From positions 310,001 through 374,000 of the forward strand of contig NZ_JAMXLE010000003.1 of NCBI RefSeq assembly GCF_024055895.1: a stretch of DNA of 64,000 nucleotides, in the 5' to 3' direction. Source of the stretch: Rhizobium sp. L1K21. Its GTDB lineage: Bacteria; Pseudomonadota; Alphaproteobacteria; Rhizobiales; Rhizobiaceae. Every line of letters starts with the position of its first letter. The first letter of the stretch is position 1. The translations under genes and the position numbers were made by a program. Shown here piece by piece: positions 49,472 through 58,775 of this stretch. The notes beneath the pieces were generated by a model, which did no database searches, was not told where the DNA came from, and saw nothing but the letters and a program-made list of their open reading frames with translations.

Positions 49472-50574
49472 AAATTCAGGCTGCCGTTGCCCGAGAACCC
49501 GGTAAGCTCGTCTATGAGGCCCTCGATCTCGACGCGCCGCGTGACAACGAGATTCTTGTACGCATCGTCGCAACGGGGATATGTCACACCGATCTATCCG
49601 CGATCGAGCAGCTTTTGCCGGCGCGCTTACCGATGGTCCCAGGTCATGAGGGCGCGGGAATTGTCGTCGCCGTCGGGGCCGACGTGACGAAGGTCGTGCC
49701 TGGTGACCATGTGGTCATGACCTACGATTATTGCGGCGATTGCCGCGCATGCAACGACCATGATCACACCTATTGCCACCATGCCGTGGAACGCTGCTTC
49801 TTCGGAGACCGTCCCGATGGAAGCAGCACTTTGCACGATGGACAGCAGGCAGTTGTGCACGGGAGTTTCTTCGGCCAGTCCTCCCTTGCCACCCATGCGC
49901 TTTGTTACGACCGCAATGTGGTCAAGGTCAGCAAGGAAGCACCACTGGAGCTTCTTGGCCCGCTCGCCTGCGGCATCCAGACCGGTGCCGGTGCCGTCTT
50001 TAACGCACTCGCCGTCGATGAAAAGACCGACTTTGCGGTATTCGGCGCGGGGGCCGTCGGGCTGAGCGCCGTGATGGCTGCTCATGTGGCCGAAGCGCCC
50101 GTCATTATCGCAGTGGACATTTCAGACGATCGCCTCGAAACGGCGCGCGCCCTGGGTGCCACGCATGTTTTCAACAGCAAGAACGGCGATCCCGTGGCCT
50201 TCATCCGCAGTCTAACCGATGGCGGCGTATTGCGTTCGCTCGACACAAGCGGTGTCCCGACGGTGATGCAACAGGCGCTCGCCTCCACCGCGCCGCGCGG
50301 CACTTGCGGATGGCTTGCCGGGGTCGATCCATCGCTGGAAGTGCCGATAAACCCGACATTCCTTTTGGCCGGACGCAGCGTCAAGGGCATTATCGAAGGA
50401 GAAAGTCACGATGCTCAGGCCTTCATAACACGGCTCATCGACCTCTATATGGACGGCCGTTTTCCCTTTGACAGACTGTGCCGTTTCTATGAGATGGACC
50501 AACTGGCCGAAGCGCTCGCCGACAGTAAGTTTGGAAGAACCATTAAGCCCATCATCAGGTTCGCGGGCAACTGA
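49468..50574 (+). CDS. zinc-dependent aryl-alcohol-type dehydrogenase
   Basis: A 368-residue zinc alcohol dehydrogenase of the MDR superfamily. Catalytic zinc ligands Cys39 (TGICHTD) and His60-Glu61 (GHEGAG); structural zinc cysteines 89, 92, 95 and 103 (CGDCRACNDHDHTYC). NAD loop FAVFGAGAVGLSAVMAAH near 185-200. The overall look is that of benzyl-alcohol dehydrogenases. Translation is coupled to the LivM-type permease (ATGA). Together with the aldehyde dehydrogenase at 38757 it could oxidise an aromatic alcohol to the acid. Confidence 0.88.
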   Translation: MKIQAAVAREPGKLVYEALDLDAPRDNEILVRIVATGICHTDLSAIEQLLPARLPMVPGHEGAGIVVAVGADVTKVVPGDHVVMTYDYCGDCRACNDHDHTYCHHAVERCFFGDRPDGSSTLHDGQQAVVHGSFFGQSSLATHALCYDRNVVKVSKEAPLELLGPLACGIQTGAGAVFNALAVDEKTDFAVFGAGAVGLSAVMAAHVAEAPVIIAVDISDDRLETARALGATHVFNSKNGDPVAFIRSLTDGGVLRSLDTSGVPTVMQQALASTAPRGTCGWLAGVDPSLEVPINPTFLLAGRSVKGIIEGESHDAQAFITRLIDLYMDGRFPFDRLCRFYEMDQLAEALADSKFGRTIKPIIRFAGN

Positions 50575-50710
50575 GAGTATAGGGCTGTATTTGCATAAAC
50601 TCGGATGATGTCGGAAACGAGGGACTTTCCCCGGCATCGGCACGTTCAGCTTGCGATGTCATCTTGTTCTGACGCCAATGCTACAAGCCTTTCCGGAGGC
50701 GTCCCATGGG

Positions 50711-51517
50711 CTACTTTGTCAGGGCGTCCAACGGCGAGATTTGGTTTAGAAAACGCTCCCAGATTTGCTTGCCGACAGCGTCGAACTCTCTCACAGCCTG
50801 GAAAAACGCGTGACGCGCGGTTTCGTCCGTCAGCGGCGCAGGCAACAATGGGTCGAAGACAACCTGACGAATTGCCTCGTCGCCGAGCGTGAAACTCTCC
50901 CTTGCTGCAATATCCAGACTGAGCGAAGGGGCCTTTTCTAACCAGTGCATCAGCTTTTCTGTGCGCTCCCAATAAACTGCGGCGGGAAATTCGCCCTCCC
51001 ACAACGAAGAGGCAGCCTCACGCCAGCCTTGTCCGAGATCGCTGATGGCAAAAACGATTGCCTGTTCATCAAGACCCAGGCCCAAAAGCCGTTTTTCCAC
51101 CTTCGCTACATCGTCAATCAGGTTATCTGGACGAATGAATAAGCCTTGAGCAAGTTCACGCATGCCCAGCATTGACAACGCCCGTTCACGACTTCGCAGA
51201 CGCTTGCGGTCACTGCGCGGCAGTCCCCCGGTTGCCGCGGCAATCCATTGGCCGTTCCATGGCCGAAGACGTGCTTCTGCGCGGACCCAGCCCGCAACAT
51301 CGCGCCCCAAACGCTTGCCTGCAGGCCCGAGGGAATAAACGCCCCGCTCAACAGCTTCAATCAGGTCACGCTGAGCCAGACGGGCCAGCGTTACACGCGC
51401 GCTGTTTTCAGTGATGCCGAAAAGCGAACAGGCCCGCAACACAGCCGCAACCGACAGAGTTGCATCACCGTTTACCGCCAGCAGGTTCAAGATCAATCTT
51501 CGTGTGTCCATTTTCAC
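50711..51517 (-). CDS. PaaX-family transcriptional regulator
   Basis: A 268-residue PaaX-like protein: N-terminal winged helix (VLRACSLFGITENSARVTLA then RLAQRDLIEAVERGVYSLGP) and a central/C-terminal domain with WNGQWIAAATGGLPRSDRKR. PaaX represses phenylacetyl-CoA catabolism and responds to the CoA thioester. Here it is divergent from an acyl-CoA dehydrogenase and crotonase rather than paa ring-epoxidase genes, so its ligand is probably another acyl- or aryl-CoA. Confidence 0.85.
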   Translation of the reverse strand: MKMDTRRLILNLLAVNGDATLSVAAVLRACSLFGITENSARVTLARLAQRDLIEAVERGVYSLGPAGKRLGRDVAGWVRAEARLRPWNGQWIAAATGGLPRSDRKRLRSRERALSMLGMRELAQGLFIRPDNLIDDVAKVEKRLLGLGLDEQAIVFAISDLGQGWREAASSLWEGEFPAAVYWERTEKLMHWLEKAPSLSLDIAARESFTLGDEAIRQVVFDPLLPAPLTDETARHAFFQAVREFDAVGKQIWERFLNQISPLDALTK

Positions 51518-51529
51518 ATATTACTTGTT

Positions 51530-51558
51530 TTGACATTTATTGCCATTAGCTGTAATCA
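51530..51558 (+). promoter_or_regulatory. sigma-70-like promoter for acyl-CoA dehydrogenase
   Basis: TTGACA (51530-51535), 17-base spacer, TAATCA (51553-51558), 31 bp before the ATG at 51590 and only 13 bp from the PaaX start, so a PaaX operator is likely to overlap it. Confidence 0.55.
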
Positions 51559-51589
51559 AAAAAGCCGCCTATGCACAGGAGGAGACAAA

Positions 51590-53239
51590 ATGCAGCCCGT
51601 CAACCGGTTCATGACCCATGAAGTCGAAAACCAGCCCTTTGCCATGGGGTATTACAATGTGTGGGCGACCGACACGGCACTGAAAGAATGCGTAGACCGC
51701 GAAGGTGGCGGTTGGGCCGATGAGCAGCTGATGGATTATGGCGAACAGGCTGGCGGTGAACTTGTCGCACTTGGTTTTGATGCCAATGAAAACCCACCGA
51801 AGTTGCGCTCTTTTGATCGTTATGGTCGCCGTATTGACGAAGTTGAGTTTCATCCCGCTTACCACGAATTGATGAAGGCCAGCATGAAGGCCGGTGTCAA
51901 CGGTTTTGCATGGCGCAATGCCAATCGCGCAGGCGCCCATGTGGCGCGGGCCGCACTCATGTATGTCGGCTCCCAGGCCGAACAGGGAACCGGCTGCCCC
52001 ATATCGATGACCTATGCGAGCATCCCCACTTTGCGTCATGCCAAGCCCGAGATCGCCGACAAATGGATCCCCAAGCTGCTTTCGACACAATATGATCCGC
52101 GCAGCATTCCCATGGAGCAGAAGAACGGCTGCACAATCGGGATGGGCATGACCGAAAAGCAAGGCGGATCGGATGTGCGCACCAATACGACCCGCGCGGT
52201 CTTGCAAGCTGACGGCTCCTATGAAATCACCGGGCACAAGTGGTTTTTCTCCGCACCGATGTGCGATGCACATCTGGTGCTTGCGCAAACGGATGCCGGA
52301 CTGGGCTGTTTTCTCGTCCCGCGTTTTCGACCGGACGGATCGCGCAACGCTGTGGAAATTCAGCGCTTGAAGGACAAACTCGGCGATCGCGCAAATGCCT
52401 CGTCTGAAGTAGAATTTCTGGGTGCCTATGGTGAACTGATTGGTGAAGAGGGCCGCGGCGTTTCGGCCATCATCGAAATGGTGGGGCTCACCCGACTTGA
52501 TTGCATGATCGGTTCGTCATCACAAATGCGACAAGCCTTGGTGCAGGCATTGAACCATACAAATCAGCGCGAAGCATTTGGCAAACGCCTCATCAATCAG
52601 CCCCTGATGCGCAATGTTCTGGCTGACCTTGCCCTGGAAAGCGAAGCCGCTGTTGCACTCACGATGAGGGTCGCGCGCGCCATCGATTCTGCTCCACGCG
52701 ACGAGCAGGAAGCCGCCTTTGCCCGCATCGCAACTGCGGTGGGCAAGTTCTGGATATGCAAACGCGCACCCGCCTTTATCAATGAGGCACAGGAGTGTCT
52801 GGGTGGCATCGGTTATGTGGAGGAGAATATTCTCCCGCGTCTCTACCGGCAGGCACCGCTCAATTCCATCTGGGAAGGCAGCGGCAACATCCAGTGCCTC
52901 GACGTTTTGCGGTCGCTGTCGAAAGAGCCGAAGACCCATGCCGCCCTCTTCGCCGAGCTCCAGAGCGCCAAGGGCAGGAACGCCCGCTATGACGCCGAGC
53001 TTCAACGGCTTATGGCCGCCTTTTCTGATATGGAGCAAATCGAATACCGCAGCCGCTATATTGTCGAACGCACGGCACTTGCGCTTCAGGCTTCCCTGCT
53101 TCTTAAAACAGAGCACGACGACATTGCAGACGCTTTCTGCGCATCGCGCCTTGGCGGAGAGCACGGCCTCGTGTTCGGCACATTGGGCAAGGAAGCACCG
53201 GTCGACAAACTGATCGAACGCGCATTGGTCGTCGCCTGA
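51590..53239 (+). CDS. AidB-type acyl-CoA dehydrogenase
   Basis: A 549-residue acyl-CoA dehydrogenase of the AidB-like branch, longer than the usual 380 residues. GMTEKQGGSDVRTNTTRA, YEITGHKWFFSAPMCDAHLV, NQREAFGKRLINQPLMRNVL and LNSIWEGSGNIQCLDVLRSL are family blocks; the FAD-binding Arg/Trp region is intact. The start at 51590 is set by CACAGGAGGAGACAA. It should introduce an alpha,beta double bond into an acyl-CoA; AidB itself is linked to alkylation stress, but the divergent PaaX and downstream crotonase favour a catabolic role. Confidence 0.88.
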   Translation: MQPVNRFMTHEVENQPFAMGYYNVWATDTALKECVDREGGGWADEQLMDYGEQAGGELVALGFDANENPPKLRSFDRYGRRIDEVEFHPAYHELMKASMKAGVNGFAWRNANRAGAHVARAALMYVGSQAEQGTGCPISMTYASIPTLRHAKPEIADKWIPKLLSTQYDPRSIPMEQKNGCTIGMGMTEKQGGSDVRTNTTRAVLQADGSYEITGHKWFFSAPMCDAHLVLAQTDAGLGCFLVPRFRPDGSRNAVEIQRLKDKLGDRANASSEVEFLGAYGELIGEEGRGVSAIIEMVGLTRLDCMIGSSSQMRQALVQALNHTNQREAFGKRLINQPLMRNVLADLALESEAAVALTMRVARAIDSAPRDEQEAAFARIATAVGKFWICKRAPAFINEAQECLGGIGYVEENILPRLYRQAPLNSIWEGSGNIQCLDVLRSLSKEPKTHAALFAELQSAKGRNARYDAELQRLMAAFSDMEQIEYRSRYIVERTALALQASLLLKTEHDDIADAFCASRLGGEHGLVFGTLGKEAPVDKLIERALVVA

Positions 53240-53295
53240 CTACGAATTGCCCTTCAGCCAGTGTTATTGAATCCCTCTTGGGCAGAATTTGGATA

Positions 53296-54087
53296 ATGGA
53301 AATGCAGAAACGGCCTGTTATTCGTGTCGAGCGGCAAGATGCGGTCACGACGATCATCATGGATCGTGCCGATTGCCGGAATGCAGTTGATGGGCCGATG
53401 GCTCTGGAATTGCGAAAGGCGTTTCGCGACTTCGAAGCGGACGACAGTCAGCGGGTTGCTGTCCTTTGGGGTGAGCACGGCACCTTTTGCGCCGGCGCCG
53501 ATCTGACCGCAGTGAACGATCCGGCGCGAATGCATGAGCTGGATATGGAGGGCGGCGGCGATGGTCCAATGGGCCCGTCGCGCATGGCTTTGTCAAAGCC
53601 GCTCATTGCCGCCGTTGCTGGTTACGCCGTCGCTGGAGGGCTGGAACTTGCCTTGCTTGCAGATATGCGCGTGGCCGAGGAAGGCGCGACCTTTGGCGTC
53701 TTCTGCCGCCGATGGGGCGTACCCCTCATTGACGGCGGCACCGTGCGGTTACCACGAATTGTTGGAATGGGACGCGCGCTTGATATGATCCTCACGGGTC
53801 GGCCTGTCGGCGCTGATGAGGCCTTTCAGATGGGATTGGTCAACCGTATTGTGCCAAATGGGCAATCGCGCGTTGCTGCAGAAAAGCTCGCGCGGGAAAT
53901 TGCCGCCTTTCCGCAAGAATGCATGAAGGCCGACCGTCGATCAGCCTATATGCAGTGGGATCTTCCCCTTGCAGAGGCTATCCGTCAGGAGGGACAGCAC
54001 GGCGCTCCCATCGTCGCGCTTGAGGGCAAGGGCGGTGCCAAGCGCTTTGAAGACGGTGCGGGACGTCACGGACGCCCGGTTGAGTAA
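53296..54087 (+). CDS. enoyl-CoA hydratase/isomerase (crotonase) family protein
   Basis: A 263-residue crotonase. VTTIIMDRADCRNAVDGPMA, the oxyanion-hole segments GTFCAGADL and AGYAVAGGLELALLADMRVA, and GVPLIDGGTVRLPRIVGMGR are present. One of the two catalytic glutamates of classical hydratases is not obvious, so isomerase or hydrolase activity is possible. The ATG at 53296 is used; a TTG at 53278 is an alternative. It follows the acyl-CoA dehydrogenase by 56 bp and probably acts on its product. Confidence 0.87.
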   Translation: MEMQKRPVIRVERQDAVTTIIMDRADCRNAVDGPMALELRKAFRDFEADDSQRVAVLWGEHGTFCAGADLTAVNDPARMHELDMEGGGDGPMGPSRMALSKPLIAAVAGYAVAGGLELALLADMRVAEEGATFGVFCRRWGVPLIDGGTVRLPRIVGMGRALDMILTGRPVGADEAFQMGLVNRIVPNGQSRVAAEKLAREIAAFPQECMKADRRSAYMQWDLPLAEAIRQEGQHGAPIVALEGKGGAKRFEDGAGRHGRPVE

Positions 54088-54369
54088 AGGGCGTGAGCAT
54101 GCCCAATGGCGGTACAGCCTCTTAGCGCTCTTGAGAAGGGCGAACCCACCTCGTCCCGCCACACAATAAGAAATTAAGCGTGGTCTCAACTTAGGTTGAG
54201 CCCATAAGGGCGCGATATTCCTGGTTTCCCGCAGGCTGCAATTTTCCATGCATTGAATGCTTTGTGGGGTATTGCAACGTTAAAGGGCTTCGCTCCAAGA
54301 AGCACGCGGTGGATCTTCGCCTGCTTCGCAAGGCAATTTTGCTGGTGTCCGCACTCTAGCCAAAAGCTT

Positions 54370-54497
54370 CAATCTCTTTCAGGTATAGAGCGATCGACAG
54401 CGTCCTCATCGAGTTCCACGCCCCAGCCCGGTCCGGTCGGTACGTGCGCGAAGCTTTTCTCGTAGGGGATGCTCTCTTTGAGGCCTGCTTGCTTTCT
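54370..54497 (-). pseudogene. C-terminal remnant of an enolase-superfamily enzyme
   Basis: Within the 436-bp gap 54088-54523 a minus-strand frame of about 42 codons reads ...SIPYEKSFAHVPTGPGWGVE LDEDAVDR... and ends TGA at 54372-54370. The HVPTGPGxGVExDED string is the usual C-terminus of mandelate racemase/muconate lactonising enzyme family proteins. A stop codon interrupts the frame upstream (54500-54498) and nothing of the barrel is left. I see no other gene in the gap; 54180-54300 is AT-rich. Confidence 0.5.
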
Positions 54498-54523
54498 CTA
54501 GTGTCTAGCGGACGATTGCACCT

Positions 54524-55183
54524 TCAGGGCGTGCTCCCGCCACTGATTCCAGTGTCCAGCAATTCGACCAACCGCTCTCGGGCCACTTCACGGCCTCGGC
54601 GAAGATTTTTGGAAACCCCTGCCCGGTTTGCGGCAGAGCGGGTCTGTTCCAGCTTGCCAACACCAACCACCTGTTCGATGTGCAGGCGAAAGCCCAGAAT
54701 GCGTTTCATCATTCGATCAATATCGGCCTGCGGAATACGGTCCATCTGCCAATTCCCGCCGACCCGTGCCTCTGACTGTGCAATGATGTTTTCCATCAAA
54801 ATCGACATGTCATTGTGATCCTGGACCGGCTCAATTTGCCCGCGCACATGGACCGCCTGATAAATCCAGGTCGGAACGTCCTCATCTTCGACATACCAGG
54901 CAGGCGAAACATAGGCCGAGGGACCGTTGAAAACGGCGAGCCCCGGCCTGCCTGCGGAGATATCTGCGGCTTGAGGATTAATCCGGGCGATGTGGCCTAT
55001 CAGCGTGCTGCAGTCTGTTTCTCCCGTCTCGAAAAAGAGCGGCGTATGTGTCGTCTCTATTATCCCTTCAAGGCCTGGCGTCACAACCAGAGCAAACGGC
55101 TCTGCAAGAATCATTTGTCGCGCCGCATGCTCATCCATGCGGTAAGAAGAGGGAACGTAGGGTCGTGTTTTTTCCTGTATCAT
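54524..55183 (-). CDS. PaiB-like FMN-binding protein
   Basis: A 219-residue PaiB-family protein with an FMN-binding split barrel. MIQEKTRPYVPSSYRMDEHA, GLAVFNGPSAYVSPAWYVED, VPTWIYQAVHVRGQIEPV and the C-terminal QTRSAANRAGV block match the family. Bacillus PaiB is described as a negative regulator of sporulation and protease genes, but the fold suggests an FMN/haem-related or reductase function. Its start overlaps the double-ATPase gene by four bases; it is the last gene of the transporter operon. Confidence 0.87.
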   Translation of the reverse strand: MIQEKTRPYVPSSYRMDEHAARQMILAEPFALVVTPGLEGIIETTHTPLFFETGETDCSTLIGHIARINPQAADISAGRPGLAVFNGPSAYVSPAWYVEDEDVPTWIYQAVHVRGQIEPVQDHNDMSILMENIIAQSEARVGGNWQMDRIPQADIDRMMKRILGFRLHIEQVVGVGKLEQTRSAANRAGVSKNLRRGREVARERLVELLDTGISGGSTP

Positions 55184-56955
55184 GGGGCGATCTCCGCGTA
55201 GCCTCTGACCGCGACCCGGTGTCCGGCATCCGTTTCAACCAAGCGATACGGCTCGTCTGCACGCAGTGCGTCGAAGTAGTCGACCGTATCGCCTTCGTTG
55301 TCCGCCAATTCGGTTTCCGCCAATTGCAATCCATCTTTCCCCTGTTCCAGGCGCGGCGACGCACTGAGCAGTCGGCGGGTATATGGATGACGCGGTTCAG
55401 CGAATAGGACGGGTGTCGGTGCCTCTTCCATCAAACGCCCTTTATGTAGAACATAGAGGCGCGCGCAGAGCTGTTCGACAATATGCAGATCGTGGCTGAT
55501 GAAAAGACAGGCAAAGCCATAGTCGGCCTGCAGGCGCTTGAACAAGGCAAGTATCTGCGCCTGAACCGTAACGTCGAGGGCTGACACCGGCTCGTCTGCG
55601 ATGATCAGATCCGGCTTGGCGATCAACGCGCGGGCGATGGCAACGCGCTGGCGCTGCCCGCCGGAGAGTGCATGCGGAAAGCGATCCGCCATCTCTGCCG
55701 TCAGACCAACCGCCTCCAGCATTTCCTCCACTGCCCTCTGGCGCTCTGACCTCGTTGCACTGCGGTCGTGGCGCAGACCTTCGCGGATGATGCGGCCGAT
55801 CCGCATACGCGGGTTCAACGAGGAGAATGGGTCCTGAAACACGACACGGATCCGACGCCGCTGGGTTTGTTCTTCGGAGCGGGATAGGCGATCAAGTTCC
55901 TGCCCGTCAAAGATCACGCGCCCGCTCACCATTGGGGCGAGGTCACATATCGCTCGTCCGATCGTACTTTTTCCGCTGCCGGATTCTCCGACAAGACCAA
56001 CGAATTCACCGGGTGCGATCTTCAGCGAGACGTCACGAACCGCGTGGTGAACCTTGCGCCCGAAGAGCCCGAACATCGTCTTTTCACTGAAATCGACACT
56101 CAGATTTTCGACCTGCAGCAGCGGTTTTCCTGACGACCCTTCAATCGGGCTTGGAGCGCCGAGCTGTGCGGCGCTGAGCAATTTGCGGGTGTAGGCGTGC
56201 TGGGGCTGCGACAGCACCCCGCGAGTGGGGCCGCTTTCCACCAACACGCCCTGCTCCATCACTGCGATCCGGTCGGCATAACGCGCGACAACTGCAAGAT
56301 CATGGGAAATGAGGATCACTGCGGTCTCGTTTGCCCGGGCCACATCCTGCATGATGTCAAGCACCTCCCGCTGAACAACTGCATCCAGCGCGGTGGTCGG
56401 CTCGTCGGCAATCAATAGCTTTGGTTGCAGCATCATAACCGACGCAATCATGATCCGCTGGCGCATGCCGCCCGAGAATTCATGAGGATAGCGGTTCAAC
56501 AAAGCCTCCGGCCGGTCCAGCCGAACCTGCCGCAGCATATCGATCGCGCGCTCCCGGATCTGCGCCTCGGACAGATCCGTGTGCAGCCGCATTGCCTCAA
56601 ACATCTGCTCGCCTATCCGCATCGTGGGGTTCAGCGAAGACAAGGGTTCCTGAAAGATCAGGCCAATGGATCGCCCGCGCAATAGACGCAATTCGTCTGG
56701 GCTCGACGGTGCGGTGATTTCATGTTCGCCGAAGCCTATCCTGCCCGCTGTCACGCGACCGGGCGCAGGCAAAAGCCCGAGGATCGACCGCCCGATCATA
56801 CTCTTGCCGCTACCGGATTCCCCGACAATGGCAAGCACTTCGCCCGGCTTCACAGTGAGATTGACCCCCTTCACGACCGCCAACGGGCCAAAGGAAATCT
56901 CCAGATTCTCGATTGCCAGAAGATCGGTGGCAGACCCTGTTTCGAGTTCGCTCAT
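55180..56955 (-). CDS. fused double ABC ATPase for peptide-type importer (DppD-DppF-like)
   Basis: A 591-residue protein with two complete ABC ATPase domains, about 12-270 and 295-560. First: Walker A GESGSGKSMIGRSI, signature SGGMRQR, Walker B LLIADEPTTALDAV. Second: GESGSGKSTIGRAI, SGGQRQR, LIIADEPVSALDVT. The fusion corresponds to separate DppD and DppF proteins in many bacteria. The ATG at 56955 follows the permease stop by one base (TGACATG). It powers the importer of 56957-60332. Confidence 0.9.
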   Translation of the reverse strand: MSELETGSATDLLAIENLEISFGPLAVVKGVNLTVKPGEVLAIVGESGSGKSMIGRSILGLLPAPGRVTAGRIGFGEHEITAPSSPDELRLLRGRSIGLIFQEPLSSLNPTMRIGEQMFEAMRLHTDLSEAQIRERAIDMLRQVRLDRPEALLNRYPHEFSGGMRQRIMIASVMMLQPKLLIADEPTTALDAVVQREVLDIMQDVARANETAVILISHDLAVVARYADRIAVMEQGVLVESGPTRGVLSQPQHAYTRKLLSAAQLGAPSPIEGSSGKPLLQVENLSVDFSEKTMFGLFGRKVHHAVRDVSLKIAPGEFVGLVGESGSGKSTIGRAICDLAPMVSGRVIFDGQELDRLSRSEEQTQRRRIRVVFQDPFSSLNPRMRIGRIIREGLRHDRSATRSERQRAVEEMLEAVGLTAEMADRFPHALSGGQRQRVAIARALIAKPDLIIADEPVSALDVTVQAQILALFKRLQADYGFACLFISHDLHIVEQLCARLYVLHKGRLMEEAPTPVLFAEPRHPYTRRLLSASPRLEQGKDGLQLAETELADNEGDTVDYFDALRADEPYRLVETDAGHRVAVRGYAEIAP

Positions 56956-56956
56956 G

Positions 56957-57805
56957 TCAGATCGTCTCCTTGGAGGGGGCGACCCCCGATTTCGGGTCCA
57001 ACTCATCGCGCAACGCATCGCCAAGGAGGTTCACGCCAAGCAGTGCAAGAGAAATGCAGATCCCAGGCAGCAGACCGAGCAACGGGTATCGTATCAGGTG
57101 GGCCTTGGCCTCGGATAGAATATTGCCCCAGCTCGGCTCCGGCGGCGGCACGCCCAGGCCCAGAAAACTCAGCGCGCTCTCTGCGAGAAGAATCCAGCCA
57201 AACATCATGGTGGTGAGAACAATCAGGGGCGCAAGACAGTTCGGCAGAATATGAACGACCAATGTGTAGAGGCGCGAATTTCCCATCACTGCTGACGCCT
57301 CCACAAATTCGTTCTGGCTTATGGAAAGAACCGATCCGCGCACCACACGCGTGACCGCGGGAAGATATGCGACGGACAGCGCAATGATGACGCCATAGCG
57401 GTTCGCCCCCATGACGGCCATCAAACCCAATGCAATCAGAAGACCCGGGAACGCCATCAGCGCATCGAGCACCATGATCAACAAACGATCGAACCAGCCG
57501 CGGAAATAGCCTGCGGCCGCACCGAAAAGCGTACCAAGCGCGACAGGGAGCACCAAGGTCGACAACCCGATCGAAACTGAAACCCACGCACCGCGCATGA
57601 GGCGCGAGAGCACATCGCGACCAAACATGTCGGTGCCGAACAGGTGCGCCATACTCGGTTCAGCAAAGCGGTTGAGCAGGTCGGACTTGAGTGGATCATA
57701 GGGCGTCCAGACTGCGCCGAGACAGGCCGTGAATAACACGATTGCGAGCATCAGGGCACCGATCAGGCCGTTGGCCTTGCTGAGCAGGCGAGCGAAAAAA
57801 GTCAC
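56957..57805 (-). CDS. DppC-type ABC transporter permease
   Basis: A 282-residue inner-membrane permease with about six spans. FGTDMFGRDVLSRLMRGAWV and LAESALSFLGLGVPPPEPSW are the signature blocks of DppC/OppC proteins, and EASAVMGNSRLYTLVVHILP is the EAA loop that contacts the ATPase. It overlaps the DppB-type gene by four bases and is coupled to the ATPase gene downstream. Confidence 0.9.
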   Translation of the reverse strand: MTFFARLLSKANGLIGALMLAIVLFTACLGAVWTPYDPLKSDLLNRFAEPSMAHLFGTDMFGRDVLSRLMRGAWVSVSIGLSTLVLPVALGTLFGAAAGYFRGWFDRLLIMVLDALMAFPGLLIALGLMAVMGANRYGVIIALSVAYLPAVTRVVRGSVLSISQNEFVEASAVMGNSRLYTLVVHILPNCLAPLIVLTTMMFGWILLAESALSFLGLGVPPPEPSWGNILSEAKAHLIRYPLLGLLPGICISLALLGVNLLGDALRDELDPKSGVAPSKETI

Positions 57806-58758
57806 GTCAGTCGCACCTTCGGATCAAAGAATGTATAGGCGATATCGATCAGCAGGTTTGTCACCACATAAATCAGTGCGATGAACAGCAAAGCGCCCTG
57901 AAGCACCGGATAATCCCGGCCATAGATCGAATCGACGAGAAGCTTGCCCAGCCCGGGCAGCGTAAAGACGGTCTCTGTCACTGCTGCGCCGGCCAGGAGA
58001 CCCGCCATCGCAATCCCGACCATTGTCAAAGTCGGCGCAAAGGCGTTTGGAAACACGTGCCGCCAGAGTACCTGCCGCTCGGGCAGTCCCTTGGCACGTG
58101 CATGGGTAATGTAGTCGCGGTTCATCACCTCAAGGCTCCCGGCCCGCATCATCCGGGTCATGACCGCAATTTCCGACAAGGCAAGCGAGGTCACGGGCAG
58201 GATCAGATAAGTGACACCAAGCCCGAAGTCCTGCGACAACGAAACAAACCCCACAGTGGGCAACCAACCCAAAATCGCGCCGAACAGAACCAACAGCATC
58301 AGCCCAACCCAGAAGCTTGGCATGGACAGTTTGAGTATGGTCAGCACCACAATGGCATAGTCCGTTCGACTGTTGTGGCGGTGAGCGGCCAGCAAGCCAA
58401 GCGGCACGGACACAATCAAAGCAGACGCCATCGCCAGGAGCACGACGGTGGCGGTGACGCTGAACCGATCAAGCAGAAGCGCCCCCACTGGCTGTCCAGT
58501 CAGCACCGATATGCCGAGATTGCCGGAAAAAAGCTCTCGCAACCACGCCACGAACTGAACCGGCAGCGGCTGATCCAGCCCGAGCTGCTGACGCATCATT
58601 TCCAGCGTGGCTTCGTCGTCTATGTTTCCGCCCAGCATCATGATCGCCGCATCGCCCGGTAGCGCCCGGACGAGGCAGAAGATCATGACGGCCACGATGA
58701 TGAGTGTCGGGATCGACATCAGCAAGCGACGTACAACAAAAAGGTACATGGCCGTCAT
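57802..58758 (-). CDS. DppB-type ABC transporter permease
   Basis: A 318-residue permease with about six spans, starting YLFVVRRLLMSIPTLIIVAV; the Met at 58749 is an alternative start. ALPGDAAIMMLGG, YITHARAKGLPERQVLWRHV (EAA loop) and VTETVFTLPGLGKLLVDSIY identify the DppB/OppB family. It lies 17 bp after the substrate-binding-protein gene. Confidence 0.9.
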   Translation of the reverse strand: MTAMYLFVVRRLLMSIPTLIIVAVMIFCLVRALPGDAAIMMLGGNIDDEATLEMMRQQLGLDQPLPVQFVAWLRELFSGNLGISVLTGQPVGALLLDRFSVTATVVLLAMASALIVSVPLGLLAAHRHNSRTDYAIVVLTILKLSMPSFWVGLMLLVLFGAILGWLPTVGFVSLSQDFGLGVTYLILPVTSLALSEIAVMTRMMRAGSLEVMNRDYITHARAKGLPERQVLWRHVFPNAFAPTLTMVGIAMAGLLAGAAVTETVFTLPGLGKLLVDSIYGRDYPVLQGALLFIALIYVVTNLLIDIAYTFFDPKVRLT

Positions 58759-58775
58759 CTCCTAGCGTGCGTTGA

